A stretch of DNA of 64,000 bases from Nymphalis io (Eukaryota > Arthropoda > Insecta > Lepidoptera > Nymphalidae), in the NCBI RefSeq assembly GCF_905147045.1, contig NC_065888.1, positions 315,001 through 379,000 of the forward strand, in the 5' to 3' direction. Below are positions 1 to 11,805 of the stretch, piece after piece. Within the stretch, counting starts at the first letter, position 1; every line of letters begins with the position of its first letter. The notes under the pieces are model-generated. The model ran no database searches and was not told the DNA's origin. It saw nothing but the letters and a program-made list of their open reading frames with translations. Made by a program: the position numbers and the translations under genes.

Positions 1-377
1 GGTGCGACGCACTTGTGTGGGGGAAGAAGGCGCTCATCGCTGAGTGCGCGACCCGAACGCGGGCAGAAGCGTGAGGGCAAACATCGTTGACTGTTGTCTC
101 CGTTTTGCGAATTTTCATGGTTATAGCGATTTTTTAAAAACGGATTGTACTTCAAGTAATATAGGCCCAATATTAGGTATTGGCAGTTTTTTTTTGGTTA
201 GGAGTTACACTTAAATAAGATACTTCATTTTTATTTAAATTAATAGATATAGGTTACTTACCTGTTCATTATACCGAATTTCTTCTTTTTTTTGTAAATT
301 ACAGAGGTTGTAGGTAGGTTAGTAATTGGTCCTTTTTTGGTTGATTTATAATATTGTAAATAACGTGATGTATATCA
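1..377. other. Non-coding; GC-richer first ~110 bases
   Basis: The first 110 bases are clearly richer in G and C than the AT-rich DNA that follows, but carry no reading frame or motif I recognise. The rest is AT-rich and featureless up to the Helitron relic. The GC-rich start could be the edge of a repeat or regulatory block lying outside the window. Confidence 0.4.
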
Positions 378-717
378 ATGCGAGTTACCGAACTAGGAAG
401 GCACATTGTGAAAGCCACAATTAACTGGAGAAGCCAAGGGAGACAATGTTCTTATACCGCGCATCCCAATCATACCCAATAACTTGCCATTCAATTTTAA
501 ACGCCTGCAGTTCCCGTTAAAAGTCTCATTTTCAATGACGATCAACAAATCGCAGGAGCAAACCTTAAAGGTAGCAGGCATACATTTAGGCACGCCATAT
601 TTTTCTCACGGTCAGCTCTATGTGGCTTGCTCACGTGTTTCCAAAGCAAAAAATCTGCATGTTTATGATGAAGGAAAAAAATCGTTAAATATAGTTTATA
701 AGAGCATACTGCAGTAG
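378..717 (+). pseudogene. Helitron Pif1-like helicase, C-terminal relic (frameshifted)
   Basis: This is the C-terminal end of the Pif1-type helicase domain of a Helitron Rep/helicase protein, which unwinds DNA during rolling-circle transposition. The segment from 484 reads open to the stop at 715-717. It contains the late helicase motifs: a TINKSQ.QT block (about codons 19-27) and GQLYVACSRVS (about codons 43-53), which includes the conserved arginine. In the first block the usual glycine is replaced by glutamate. Upstream, 378-450 continues the same family (an RVTELGR-type start) in a different frame, so at least one frameshift separates the two parts. No Rep (HUH) domain and no earlier helicase motifs are present. 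It is therefore a decayed 3' fragment that cannot make a working helicase. Confidence 0.85.
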
Positions 718-943
718 CTAGATAACTATATAGATAACTATGATCAGGGTTCTGCAGTGCCTAATTACCGTATATTTATTATATTGCCAATTTTCTTATG
801 TTAAAATATTGTCAAGCAGTTATATTTTTCAAATGCGACTCAAAAAATATTTATGTCATAATGTTAGTTCTTTTCTACGCCACGCTAATATAAGCTACTC
901 CAAATACTAATCCTGCGTAGACGAAGTCGCGGGCACCAGCTAG
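378..943 (+). mobile_element. Helitron, 5'-truncated, with recognisable 3' terminus
   Basis: Downstream of the helicase relic, about 200 bp of non-coding sequence lead to a GC-rich terminal segment (913-939) ending in CTAG at 940-943, followed by T at 944. Helitrons end in CTRR and insert between A and T, so 943 is the likely 3' end. A short GCG/CGC stem lies about 10 nt upstream of the terminus, a weak version of the usual terminal hairpin. The helicase relic on the same strand supports the orientation. The 5' end is missing. Confidence 0.75.
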
Positions 944-2405
944 TTGGAAATAAAAAGAAAACAAAATATTGTTACTGATTGTATTATAAAATAACACGTA
1001 TAAATATTATGATAATATACGATATTATGTAGATAATATCTTGGTTTAATAATATAAATGTGTAACATTGTTTAACAATACATCCAGTAAATAATCTACC
1101 GCTCGGCAAAGGCTTCTCTTTTCCAAAGAAGATGGTTTGTAACGTTTTATAGACTTAAATTCACCACCGAGCACTAGTTGAATTACAAACACGAACTATG
1201 CAGATGAAAATTCTGCGTTTAACCGTATTTGAATACGGGACCTTCTATGGGATACTAAGCCATCTCGACTAAGGTACCTGTACGAGATAGGTTTTTAAGA
1301 AACTTGTTTCTGTGAATATGAGCTTATATCTGAGTCAATAAAATGATGCGTAATTTTTGTCCTGAGGAATAAAAAATATTCCAGTTATAACGTTACTAAT
1401 ACCTCCATATTAAATATTCTAAGTGGAAAAATATAATAATAATATAAAAAGATTTCGGTCTGAACGTAAAATATTTCTGAAGTCTAACCATAAGCGATGT
1501 TATTACCAATATGTACATGAGAAAACACTTTTATATGTAACTCACACATACTCAAATTATATAATATACTCACACATAAACACCAAGCGTCTATATTAGT
1601 TATATATATAACGTGAAACATCTAAATTGGAAAGAAAACCAATTAATAAATATAGGGTTAGATAAATAAAAAATAAAATTTCGTTGGTAAAATAAATATT
1701 ACTTTTTTTTTTTTATTATAAAAGTAATTTATAGTTTACGTGCCACGCACACGAGGTAGCGGTGGCGTAGAGGGAGCATAACATTTTTTTATGCCGTCAT
1801 GATCGTCATGCCTTTTACCTTCACGGCCTCCGAGTCGGTCAATAAAAGCATACGCGCCAAACGTACAGCCGGCTCCTTTGCTTGAAGTCAGTTAAAATTA
1901 TATTATCAAAGCGCAACAATGTTTTGAACTTCAAAATAATATGATTGTTTTATTGTACACTACTGTATGTATGCACTTTTTATATTTTTTACGGTCTTTA
2001 AATTACTTATTACCTTAATCTTTAAAGCAAATAATCTCTAATTCTTCGAGGGGTTCGGTAGGAGAACTATCATGTTTGATAACTTATTATTACGTGAGAA
2101 TAAATTTATACTGTTGTACACTTTTTCATATTGTAAGTTATTGGGTACAATAGAAGATAAATAACAATAAAACGCGCTACTTTGTATTTCGACTGTATTT
2201 ACGTATTTTCATTCGTCCGATCTCTGGCTCGTACGCAAGTGTATACGCCGACCGCAGCTTGTTTCATTCCATCTCGTGGTATCTCGTGTGGTCGCAACCG
2301 ACATCAACCAACCAACCAATTCTCAATACTAAATATACTTCGAATTTATCACATTTATTTTACTGTAACTATAGAACAAAGTCACAGCTAAAGAAGAAAG
2401 ATTCA
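944..2405. other. No gene seen
   Basis: This is AT-rich DNA with frequent stops in all frames. A slightly GC-richer patch lies at about 1740-1880. The two short overlapping frames around 2182-2483 have no recognisable domain and partly overlap a SINE fragment. Confidence 0.5.
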
Positions 2406-2450
2406 AAGCTTATTCCACCACGCTGCTCCTGTTGGTGTTGGTTGGTGCAC
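2406..2450 (-). repeat. SINE-A fragment (body region)
   Basis: The first ~23 bases match the segment found in every longer SINE-A copy of this window, in reverse orientation (a TTATTCCACCACGCTGCTCC core). Similarity then fades. It is a small internal relic without tRNA head or tail. Confidence 0.5.
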
Positions 2451-2959
2451 GATGTTCCAGAACAACACAAATTTAGCAAATAAAAATTTGATAGTGCTTG
2501 CTGAAATGATCTTTGGTTAAGGTTTTCTATCTACTGAGTCATCTTGGCCCTCAGTCAACTAAATTGTTAAAACATAAAGAAGCTTCCACCATGAAAAAAC
2601 AGAATATTTTAATAAAGCACCTCTTAAGAGAGAAAATTTAATTGAAAATATAAAATATTGAACAACACTACCAATTTTCAATTAGATTAAATTGTTGGAA
2701 ACATTTAATAAATTCAAGAATACCTTTAAATTTTGAATAGTTTAAAATGAATTAACAACGCGGTCATCGCGACACTGAAGGAGCGATAAAGCCGCGCCTC
2801 GAAATTGCAAGCTGAAGATTAATTAACGAATGAAAATTCAGTTATCTCTGTCGCTACTTTGATGAACAGCTTGTTTGCTCTCTGACGAGCGAGGTTAAGG
2901 GGCGCGTCCATCGTTTGTGTTTTATCGCTTTGTATCTAAAACTACAACTTATCTTGTTA

Positions 2960-3123
2960 TCTATATATATAAACGAAATACCACCCATCACGAGATCTCC
3001 TAAATTATCAGCCCGAATGAGATGAACTTTGTCACAGTTACTTCTTCCCCGACGCAGACATTAAAACTTTGAAAATACATTTTTCTTCTTATCTACCCGT
3101 GCAAAGCCGGGAAGATTAGCTAG
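2960..3123 (+). mobile_element. Complete 164-bp non-autonomous Helitron
   Basis: The element begins with TC followed by a TATATATATAAA run at 2960 and ends in CTAG at 3120-3123. It is flanked by A (2959) and T (3124), the A^T insertion rule of Helitrons. A terminal hairpin with CCCG (3096-3099) and CGGG (3108-3111) arms lies about 9 nt before the 3' end. There is no coding capacity. All the structural hallmarks of a short lepidopteran Helitron are present, so I consider both ends intact. Confidence 0.88.
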
Positions 3124-3124
3124 T

Positions 3125-5799
3125 ATACAATATAAACAATATTGAAAATTACATATACAATATAAATAAATTCAAAATAATTAATGTAGTTATTTCTGGA
3201 ACCTCTGACATAGAATAGGTAATAAATGGTGGCAATGGCTGACGAAACAGTAGATCGAAGCCTCAAAACACGATGCAAAATAGAATTAACAAGCAATGCC
3301 TTTTCCGAAAACGAAAAAGTACTTTGTGACATTCTAGTAACATCAAACACCTAAGTATTTCTCTTCGAACACGCATTTGCAATGCGTCCTGTAACTTCGT
3401 TTTAGTTCGAATTAATTGCTTATCAGCTTTTTTTTGTAATCAAACGATCGTTTACAAAGACAATGGAACGGTGAGTTCTTAGAAATGATTATAATATTAA
3501 CGCAGTTATGTAACTCGCAGAAGGAATGCCACACATAAACCGTTACAGGTGGCGGCACGCTTTATGAGCAGAGGAACATATTAAATGAGATAAAATCAAT
3601 CAATATAAGATTAATCATTATCAAAACAAAATTAGGATAGTACAATAAATAACATTACTACCTAAATTATTCGAGGAATTATTTGCAATACTCTTTTTTT
3701 CTGTGTAAGCAATAATTCAAAGTGAGCGCGCTTGCTATATTTTGTACGTCGGTTGTTACAAGCGCCAACCATGTTGGTATAAGATTATATATCTTAAAAA
3801 TTATGTAAGTTATCAACACTAAATATTAATTCATTATAATTATTAATTACGCAAGTTGAAGCATAATTATGATCTAATTGTAGGACGTAAGTAGTAGTAT
3901 TAGCTCATAGAACTATGGGTATTAAGTTGTTAAGCATTTCATAGCACTAGCACTTTAACAAGAACAGAGCTAAAGCTATACATACAGTTGGTTTAGTTAA
4001 TACATATATACTTTAACCACTTTGGTTGGGAGATAGCTCACAATTTCCTCCCCAATCACGAGCTCAGCTATCAGAAACATACTCAACGAGAATCCTTAAA
4101 ACATATCGATAAAAGAAGTAGTGTTGTAGCTTTAATTAAACCTTCGTTAGTTGATAGTTTTCAATCCGCCGGCCGTCGACTCCGGACAAGTTTCAATGCA
4201 ACGAATTTACTTTTATATCGGTAGCGTTTCTGCTATTTAATTTCGAAATTGGCTAGAGATGGGAATTGCGAACGAATGGATGGAAAAGATTGTGGCAAAT
4301 TGTCGATTCGTAATTCGATTTTTAATTTTCATTTCTGTACAGATAAACCGCACAGTCTTTCCTTTTATTAATGTGATTATATTGATATTATAAGAAGAAT
4401 GCTATTTATTTAAGTCTTCCTGGCTATTAAGTAATTGTTTTTTAAAATACTATACATTTTTTTTACTATAATAACTTGTATCGAGCGTCAAAAGCGACTG
4501 ACATGGAAAGCTTACTTATGTTTTATAATGGCATACATTAAAATGAAGATCAATACGTATATAAAATAATTAGGAACATTTAGTTGTTTAATTAAGTTAA
4601 GCAGAGTCTTTCCTTATTGTATCATAAAGGAATACAATTATCAATATAAATAAAGTCGATAACCATTTCCATTCACCAACTCATTAGCCGTATGTCATGC
4701 CATACTGTCGTCAGTTGAAGTAGAAACTTTTAAGCAGGTTATTTAGGTCAGGAATTAGGCATCACGCATTAGGCATAAAAAAGTAAATGTTGTTATAAGG
4801 ACTATAGTAACTAACCCACCATATTATATATTTTTTTATCAAGTTATAGTATAAAGGCTGAGTGATGGTAAGTTCTTCCTATAGACACTCTAGGAGATAC
4901 TACCTATTCCTAACGCTATCAATGAGTCGCTAGTCATGTGAACTAAATTGTTATGTGCTTAACTACAGTGTACTGCATCATTCTTTGGAGGCTGTTTTCA
5001 ATTTAGAGTGAGTAATACAGTGTTAGTACAGGTATAAGGTATAAAACATCTTAGCTCCGCCTATGACAGACATGCTGAGCTGACTATTCACTGAGTTTGC
5101 AATAAAGTTATTTAATAATAATAATAATATTATCTTAAGCTTTCATTCCTAACCTTAAATAATTTATATTATGTGTTTTCAATTAGTATGTGTTAGGGAA
5201 ACAGAAAAATTCTTCTTTGTCTCAGTCTACTGCTCGTGTGTTAATATTGCCATGAGTCATCGCATCGACCGGAAGCTTTTAGGTGAAATAAATCTAAAGG
5301 AACAAAGGAAAGCGGTTTTTTAGCGATATATCACTCGACGGCCCACAAGACCGTGGTGCGAGCTACGTTCCTATTCAAGCAGCCATTTTGGCGTAAAATA
5401 ACGTAAAATAAAAACATTATATTTCGAAATATTTATAAATCTTAATGAGTTTTAATTTTGTTTATTGACCCTTTAATTTTGTCTTAAAAAATAATTTATT
5501 CGTTAGTAAATGCGCACGTTTATTTATGTTATAATAACACTAAGCAATACAAACTTCTTAAAGCATCAGTAGAACCCAACAGTCACAGATAACACTATGA
5601 CATAAACACTTCGGACTGGCTAACCTGAAATCTAAGCTTAAGCTAAACCTAAGCTTTGTTAATCGCAGGTGGACCTCAATCTTAGAGGTTACAATTTGGT
5701 GGGTTATATTTATTCATGTAACAATTATTTATATCCGATTCTAATCTTCTAATATAACATTGCGGAGCTAATATATATTGTCCCGGATAAATAAGTGTA
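3125..5799. other. No gene seen; one AAT microsatellite
   Basis: This is AT-rich DNA without a supported reading frame. An (AAT)n tract lies at about 5113-5131. The 76-codon minus-strand frame at 3120-3350 has no recognisable domain. Confidence 0.5.
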
Positions 5800-5809
5800 A
5801 GTAAAAGTT

Positions 5810-6083
5810 AAACCGATGATCGTAGGTTCAAACCCGGGCAAGCACCACTGAATTTTCATGTGCTTAATTTGTGATAATAATTCATCTCGTGTTTAACGGT
5901 GAAGGAAAACATCGTGAGGAAACCTGCATGTGTCTAATTACACTGAAATTCTGCCACATGTGTATTCCATCAACCCGCATTGGAGCAGCGTGGTGGAATA
6001 AGCTCCAAACTCTTTCCTCAAAAAGGGAGAGGAGGCCTGTGCCCAGCAGTGGGACATTCACAGGCTGTTACTGTACTGTACTG
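5810..6083 (+). mobile_element. SINE-A (tRNA-derived), 5'-truncated, 10-bp TSD
   Basis: A tRNA-type B box (GGTTCAAACCC) lies near 5826. It is followed by the ~200-bp family body and a 3' end with CAGCAGTGGGACATTCACAG and short ACTGT repeats. The head before the B box is cut off. Flanking direct repeats AGTAAAAGTT at 5800-5809 and 6084-6093 are a clean target-site duplication, so the element was truncated at insertion rather than eroded. The family resembles the abundant Metulj-type SINEs described in Heliconius, but I name it only tentatively. It needs RNA polymerase III for transcription and LINE enzymes for insertion. Confidence 0.85.
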
Positions 6084-6093
6084 AGTAAAAGTT

Positions 6094-7214
6094 TTATATT
6101 TTAATGATAACTACGTGTATATATTATATTATATTATATATAATAATTGCATAGAAATAGTAACTACAGCGCCCCTTGTCATTTCTTTTCTTATATTTAT
6201 CCTTACAATTATTAAAATTAAACTGACTCATTAAATTAAATAATTTTTTGTATTTATATTTAACTACAAACGGAATGAAACTTAAATGCGTCCATAGGAT
6301 TTGTGCGGATTAGGTCTGTTTAAAAAGTAGCAATGTCGCAGGATAAGATAAATAAGCTTTCGCAAACACTTGAAAAATGCTAGGGAAAAGAGATATTTTT
6401 TAAGTAAATCCGCCCTTGATACTGTCAACACGTGGCTACTGCGAAACGTAAGATGATATGTGCCTAGGTCCAATATTTGCTCTGACTCACTTCGGTATTC
6501 AGCAGGGCATTGACTCTGACATTGAAGTAAGTTTATTTTGGCAGTCTGTTTTATACTAATTACCAGTTAATAGCCCGCGGAGACGGAACTTTCAAGTACA
6601 AGTTTTAATATACGAGTCTGGCTAAGAAAAACTATTGGAATTATTAAGGTTGTTGTTAAAAATATCAGTAACAGTGTATTACAATCCCGAGTGTCGTAAA
6701 CCCGTCGGTTCTGCGCAAAACTAACCGTCTGCTGTCACATTGAACTAAGTAGAGGAAGGTTATACTTTTAAATATATTTTTGCAGATTTCTAATAAAAAT
6801 ATTGATATTTATGTGGTTTAATAATGTTTTAATATGCATGTCAGAAGATCAAACGTATAAAAATGTAACAGGCATAATACAAACTTATGATGATAAATTA
6901 GGAAAGGCTAAAAAGCCTCACACTGGCCACTCGTGGGTTTGGGTCGAGGTGTTTAAGGGATTTGACCAGCGTATATACTTGAATGCACAAATAAGCTTAT
7001 ATATTATATATAAGTGGTTGTTGGTATATCTGCTCTAAATTATCACAATAAAAGTTGGTATTTATATGTATGTATTTTATGGAGAAGGTTTTTATACCGT
7101 CCATTCAGTTGAAACCAACCGACTGCTATTAATACAGGTATATAAGCAGACAGGTCAATGCTGCCTGTATACTACACGTATATAGGTAAAATTATAATTA
7201 AATATTACTTTATA
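6094..7214. other. No gene seen
   Basis: This is AT-rich DNA. The short frames at 6282-6473 and 6802-7038 have no domain, signal peptide or splice context that would support them. Confidence 0.45.
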
Positions 7215-7300
7215 TCATTACCGATATAAACATATATAGCACATTAAAATTGAGTGGTGGTGCTGGCCTTTGTTTGAACCCGCGATGTTCACATAAAATT
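7215..7300 (-). repeat. SINE-A fragment (B box and adjacent body)
   Basis: Reverse-complement similarity to the B-box region (GGGTTCAAAC) and the following GCACCAC...TGTGCT stretch of SINE-A. It is diverged and lacks both ends. Confidence 0.5.
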
Positions 7301-8449
7301 CACACTCTCCCTGAGCCGGTGTTAATCTATACGTTCAGTTAAAATTGTATAAACCTACTAGAATGTAATAAAAATATGTTAACAAGAGATCCCATCTAGT
7401 TCAATTTTCTACCGTCGGATGTGACCGACAGCGTTCGGACTCGCTATCTGAGCACTTTTCAATTCTTATATACGAACTACTTTTGAAATATAAAATATGG
7501 ACATGGTGGAAATAGGAGTTGCAACGTCGCTTCCATGCACGAGATCAGCGCGGAATTGAAGTGTTCGTTTGTGAAGGTAACCGGTTGTAAATTACACTCC
7601 TGGACCTGCTTATGGTCTCTTATGCTGGTGCTAGGTTGTTGAAATTAATACGTTAACTAAAGATTAGTTAAAGGTTTATTTTAAGGAAGGTTTTTTAAAC
7701 ACCAATTAAATACTTGTAAATTTTTTATGTTTATAATGCATAAACCATTTTTCACACTTCAGTATTGTCAAATTTGTTGCCCATTATATATTTTAAGTTA
7801 TGTCGCTTGAACCTGTCACTTGGCTCACCGTTGTTGATAGAATAATAAATAACTAGGACCTTCTATGAACTAATGGTACAATTTAATGGTTCATATTTTT
7901 AGAGATACGAAACTTATTTTAAGTTTATAAAATATGATTTAATTTCAAGTCACGTTTCCGCCGAGCTAAAGTTCAAATATACATCGTCACCACAATTTGC
8001 TAACCGTAGTCAGCGGAATATGGTGGGTGGGCTCTTGTATCCAGCAATGGCTTCATAGATGTACGAAATGTTCCAATTTCTTCAACTTCGGTTCATCAGT
8101 CCACCGATTTCGTTAACGTTAAAGGCATAACTTTGTTTATTTAAATTTAGCTTTGTAAAGTAATCAAAGTAAATAATTGTTCGTTATCATTCGACTCATG
8201 TTTAAAGACCCATTTTAATTTAGAAACTACATTTGGAATAATGTTTCACAACTAATTATTATTTCAATTACTGTATAATTAATTGGTACAATTTAATAAC
8301 GGATATTCTAATTAATATTCTCTATAATTATATAAAATTATAAAAATATATTATAATGGTCGAATACGATATGATGATATACGATAGCCCAGTGGATAAA
8401 ACACGTGGATTGTATGAATATGAGTTTATTATTCGATTTAGTTTCGCGA

Positions 8450-8505
8450 CACATGTAGGTGTCCACACGTGATGTTTTCCATCATTGTTGAGTGAGACAT
8501 GTTTT
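8450..8505 (-). repeat. SINE-A body fragment, diverged
   Basis: About 55 bases match, with several mismatches, the reversed SINE-A segment around CACGATGTTTTCC. It directly abuts a retroposon-C fragment. A tRNA-like A-box string at 8386-8396 (AGCCCAGTGGA) lies nearby but in the opposite orientation. Confidence 0.45.
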
Positions 8506-8511
8506 TATTAG

Positions 8512-8622
8512 TACAATAGGCAGGCGGACGGACAAACCGGAATACAACAATACTAGGTATAATGCTGTTTGGGTGGTACGTACCCAGACGAGCTTGCACA
8601 AAACCCTACCACCAGTGATAGT
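8512..8622 (-). mobile_element. Retroposon-C copy with internal deletion
   Basis: Both ends of the ~290-bp retroposon-C are present: the AGGCGGACG segment near the poly(A) side (8520) and the ACCACCAGT boundary (8614-8622). The middle ~170 bp is missing and the halves join near 8533. The shared 5' boundary matches other copies in the window. Confidence 0.7.
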
Positions 8623-9290
8623 AGTTATTTTTTAAATAGTTTTTTATTCTATGTAAAACTACACTGTATTTAGAGAATATTATATTAAAACCCGACGGCA
8701 ATGTTTTATTATATACTTCGAAATAAATTTGTAGTAAAATATTACAAACATTTGTGCATAAAAGTTATAGTACGACTCTCAACATATCTTCAAAACTAAC
8801 TATTTAACTTATAAGGAATCGCAACACTTTCCGCTTTGTAAATACAGCATTTTTAATCCGACAAACATGAATAACATCTCACATTTTAGCTATATTACAA
8901 TTTCTTCAAATTTATACTTTTCCAGTCTCAACTAAAATAATGCTCGTCTTGAAAACTTAAAATGATTTGTCAGGATAAATCTAATTAGGAACAGCGCAGC
9001 TGCAATTTCGCAACCAATATTTTGTATTTGAAAAAAAATCGAAACTATGAAATACATTGTTCAATTGGTAAGTAAATGAAAAAAAAATGTAGCTATAGGT
9101 TTTGAGATCTAATTAAATAATAATACTAAAAATACTAAAAATACTACTAAATACTATAAATTTTCTGTAGAAAGGTATGTAATATAATATCATAGAAATA
9201 TAACAGAAATGGGTCAAATTGGAACTGCATGAATGCAGCTTCAACGCTGTTAGTGATACACTTATATAAGAATTTCATGTACAGGAATTA
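8623..9290. other. No gene seen
   Basis: This is AT-rich DNA with no supported feature. Confidence 0.45.
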
Positions 9291-9360
9291 AGACAAATTA
9301 AGCACATACAAAATCAGAATTGATTTCCCGGGTTTGTTCTTCTAACCACTGGGCAATCTT
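9291..9360 (-). repeat. SINE-A head fragment
   Basis: Read on the minus strand, it has an A-box-like TGCCCAGTGG, a damaged B box near a CCCGGG, and the adjoining TGTGCTTAATTTG of SINE-A. The rest of the body is missing or too diverged to follow. Confidence 0.55.
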
Positions 9361-10428
9361 GACTCGTGTGCTATTATGTACAAATGTAACTTTATATATT
9401 GTTGAATTTTGTGTTTTAATTGTACAAAAAGAGTAACTACTTACTTCATTGGTCCTTTTAGGTAGAATCTACAGTTCAAACTTTTGGTAGCTTTACATTT
9501 GATATAATTTATTAACTATTGAACTTGTACTAAAAAATTATTCGTTTCTTTTATTTGTGTTAATAAGTAGCTAAAAGAAGAAGGATTTATTATATTGCAA
9601 AAATAGCTCAAGATATAATCAGTATTCGTTAGTTATATATTTCTAATTTTCTTTAAAATTTAATTTCTACATTTTTCTATAAAATATTCCTCTCTGAACG
9701 TAATATTGCGCCATCTTGGTTCCATTAATTTTTATTCAGTACACATCTACTACCCTTAATATCCTGGCTTATGACTGTTGTCGTTAAGTCGTTGATAGTT
9801 TTGACAGGTATACCTTTTGAAGTCAACTCCGATGGTACTGAACTAAATATTGTTATATTATTGTATAGTTGTTATATTAGTTTCATTAATATTGATGTAC
9901 AACGATTAATATTTGAATATAATATGAAGATGTCAGATCTGTATAGAAACGTCAACTATTGGGTTTGTTGGGAAGTTAAATTAACGCCCCTTATTTTCCG
10001 CCAGGGCAGAGCAGTTTATCGAACGAATGAAGTGCAATTGCATGTCTTCTGCCAAGGTAGCATAAGGTACATAGCGTTTCTTAATTTGAATTGTATTTAC
10101 ACAACCAATCACACAGCTGTGTTATTATTCCGGTTATCTGACGGCTCTGGGAATATTACAGGAAAATCCAAATGAAAATCCTTTTCGTCAAATCAAATAT
10201 AATAACTTTGTAATTTTATAAAAGAAATAGTGAGCATCTAATAGCATATAATTCGCCGATACTATTTGGAAATAAAAGTGATGAATAACGTGACCTGTAT
10301 TTTGACCTCTTATTTGTTGTCTCTTTTATGACAAAAATGTTTTAATCAGTCTTCTACTGTGATTAGCAATTTCAGGTCACTGAGTGTTTTATTTTGAATA
10401 CCTGTGACATTAATAATTTTCAGCTACA
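9361..10428. other. No supported gene; one unrecognised 134-codon frame
   Basis: The frame at 9771-10175 is among the longest outside the transposons. I recognise no domain or motif in it, and in sequence this AT-rich a chance frame of this size is plausible. I do not call it a gene. Confidence 0.35.
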
Positions 10429-10716
10429 ACACTCGTTGGTGTAGATAGGCTTGAGGCGGACCAATAAAAAGTTATTGGGTTACTCTGTCAAGAAATTTTC
10501 AGTAGCACTACGAAGTTTAAACGTTGAAAGTTTTCATACTCCCTTGTCTCAATAAGCGTATCGTAAGGCATTACCGTCGTGAGGAATTAGCATCCTATCG
10601 GATTCTGAGATTGAGAGGAATGGGAGTGTACATATGTAGGCGTGGATCATTTCACTGACCAGTTTACCAATCTATGTGAAAATAACTGCCATGTCGAAAT
10701 CAGTCAGGATATCATC
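10429..10716 (+). mobile_element. SINE-B copy, old and diverged
   Basis: It starts with a remnant of the tRNA-like head (CTCGTTGGT), lacks the B-box region, then follows the SINE-B body (an ACCAATAAAAAG...TATTGG segment, a CCGTCGTGAGG-like remnant and CATCCTATCGGATT). It ends at 10702-10716 in a short ATC-repeat tail. Divergence is high. The tail type and block order match the intact copy at 24522-24902. Confidence 0.65.
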
Positions 10717-11550
10717 ATCATCAATATCTAGAACTCCACAAATATGTATATATTATTTTCTAATGGATATAAAGCTAATATCTTAGCTTAAAAGACCTGG
10801 GGTACAAATCTCGCTGGTGAAAGAATATACTGTGATGATACCTGCACCCACCCTCACTGGAACTGCTAGATTTCGGACCAGTTTTTGGTTATATATACAG
10901 ACTTACAAGAGCTTATTCCCGTTGAAATGACAAAAGCGTGTTATTGTGTATATAACGCCGCCAGCGTTGTGACATTTAAGCCCCTCATCTAAAAACTGTA
11001 GCAATAAAGGCAAATTACTTTTGAAAGCTTTAAAAACATTTTCTATTTGTTCCATTATCTGTAAAACATCTCTTCTAAGACCGACTTGGCAAAACCCCCA
11101 GCGTTTCACTTAACCATGGGGCGGAATCGGGATGAAATAAATTAAGAGAACACCACAAATAATGTGAAATACACCGGTTTTGGGCTGGAGCCAACTGCAC
11201 CTGTAGTCATGCGAAAAGATACGGAACTATTCGTGTATAATGTATGATGAAATCACATTTGAATGGAATATTTATTAACTTTACAAAGCAAGGCGTCCTT
11301 AGTACCTACAAGGACCATTTGAGATATGTGCCGACATTAATTAAAAACTCCTAGATAAACTATATTTATATAGTCTTGATTCCATCTACAGCCTTGTAGT
11401 TTGCTGCCCGATAGCGCAACAGCTTATCAACTTTTTAACCATTAATTGCTCGCCACGACAATTGCTATACATTGAAATGCGGAGAATACATTATCACAAG
11501 TCGTATTGGTAATAATTGTTGGTTGGTGGTGTTTGGCAAAGAAGTTGAAC
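10717..11550. other. No supported gene
   Basis: A 68-codon minus-strand frame at 10903-11109 has a protein-like composition (an RRDVLQIMEQIENVFKAF stretch) that could be a scrap of a transposase or other gene, but I cannot name a family. Nothing else is seen. Confidence 0.35.
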
Positions 11551-11805
11551 TGGCAAGTGGAGAGACTGATGGCAAGTGGTCACTACCACCTATAGATATA
11601 GATATAAGAACATATAAGAACCAATTTGCTATTCATTATATCGCCAAATCACCACCAACCTTGGCAACTACGATTTTATGTCCCTTGTGTTTATAATTGC
11701 TGTGGTTTACTTACCCTTCGAGCTGGAACACAACAATACAACTGTTTCTTGGCGGTATCAGTACTATACCTACCGAGGCGAGCTTACATTACGAGCGCTA
11801 AATTT
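11551..11805 (-). mobile_element. Retroposon-C copy, old and diverged
   Basis: In reverse orientation it keeps the family block order: GGCAAGTGGTCAC, then ACCACCAACCTTGG, then TTATGTCCCTTGTG, TGGAACACAACAATAC and a final GAGCTT. Mismatches and small indels are numerous. The overlapping short frames here are artefacts of the repeat. Confidence 0.65.

Noticed and set aside
9771..10175. 134-codon plus-strand frame
   Set aside because: No domain or homologue recognised and no splice or promoter context; chance is plausible in AT-rich DNA.
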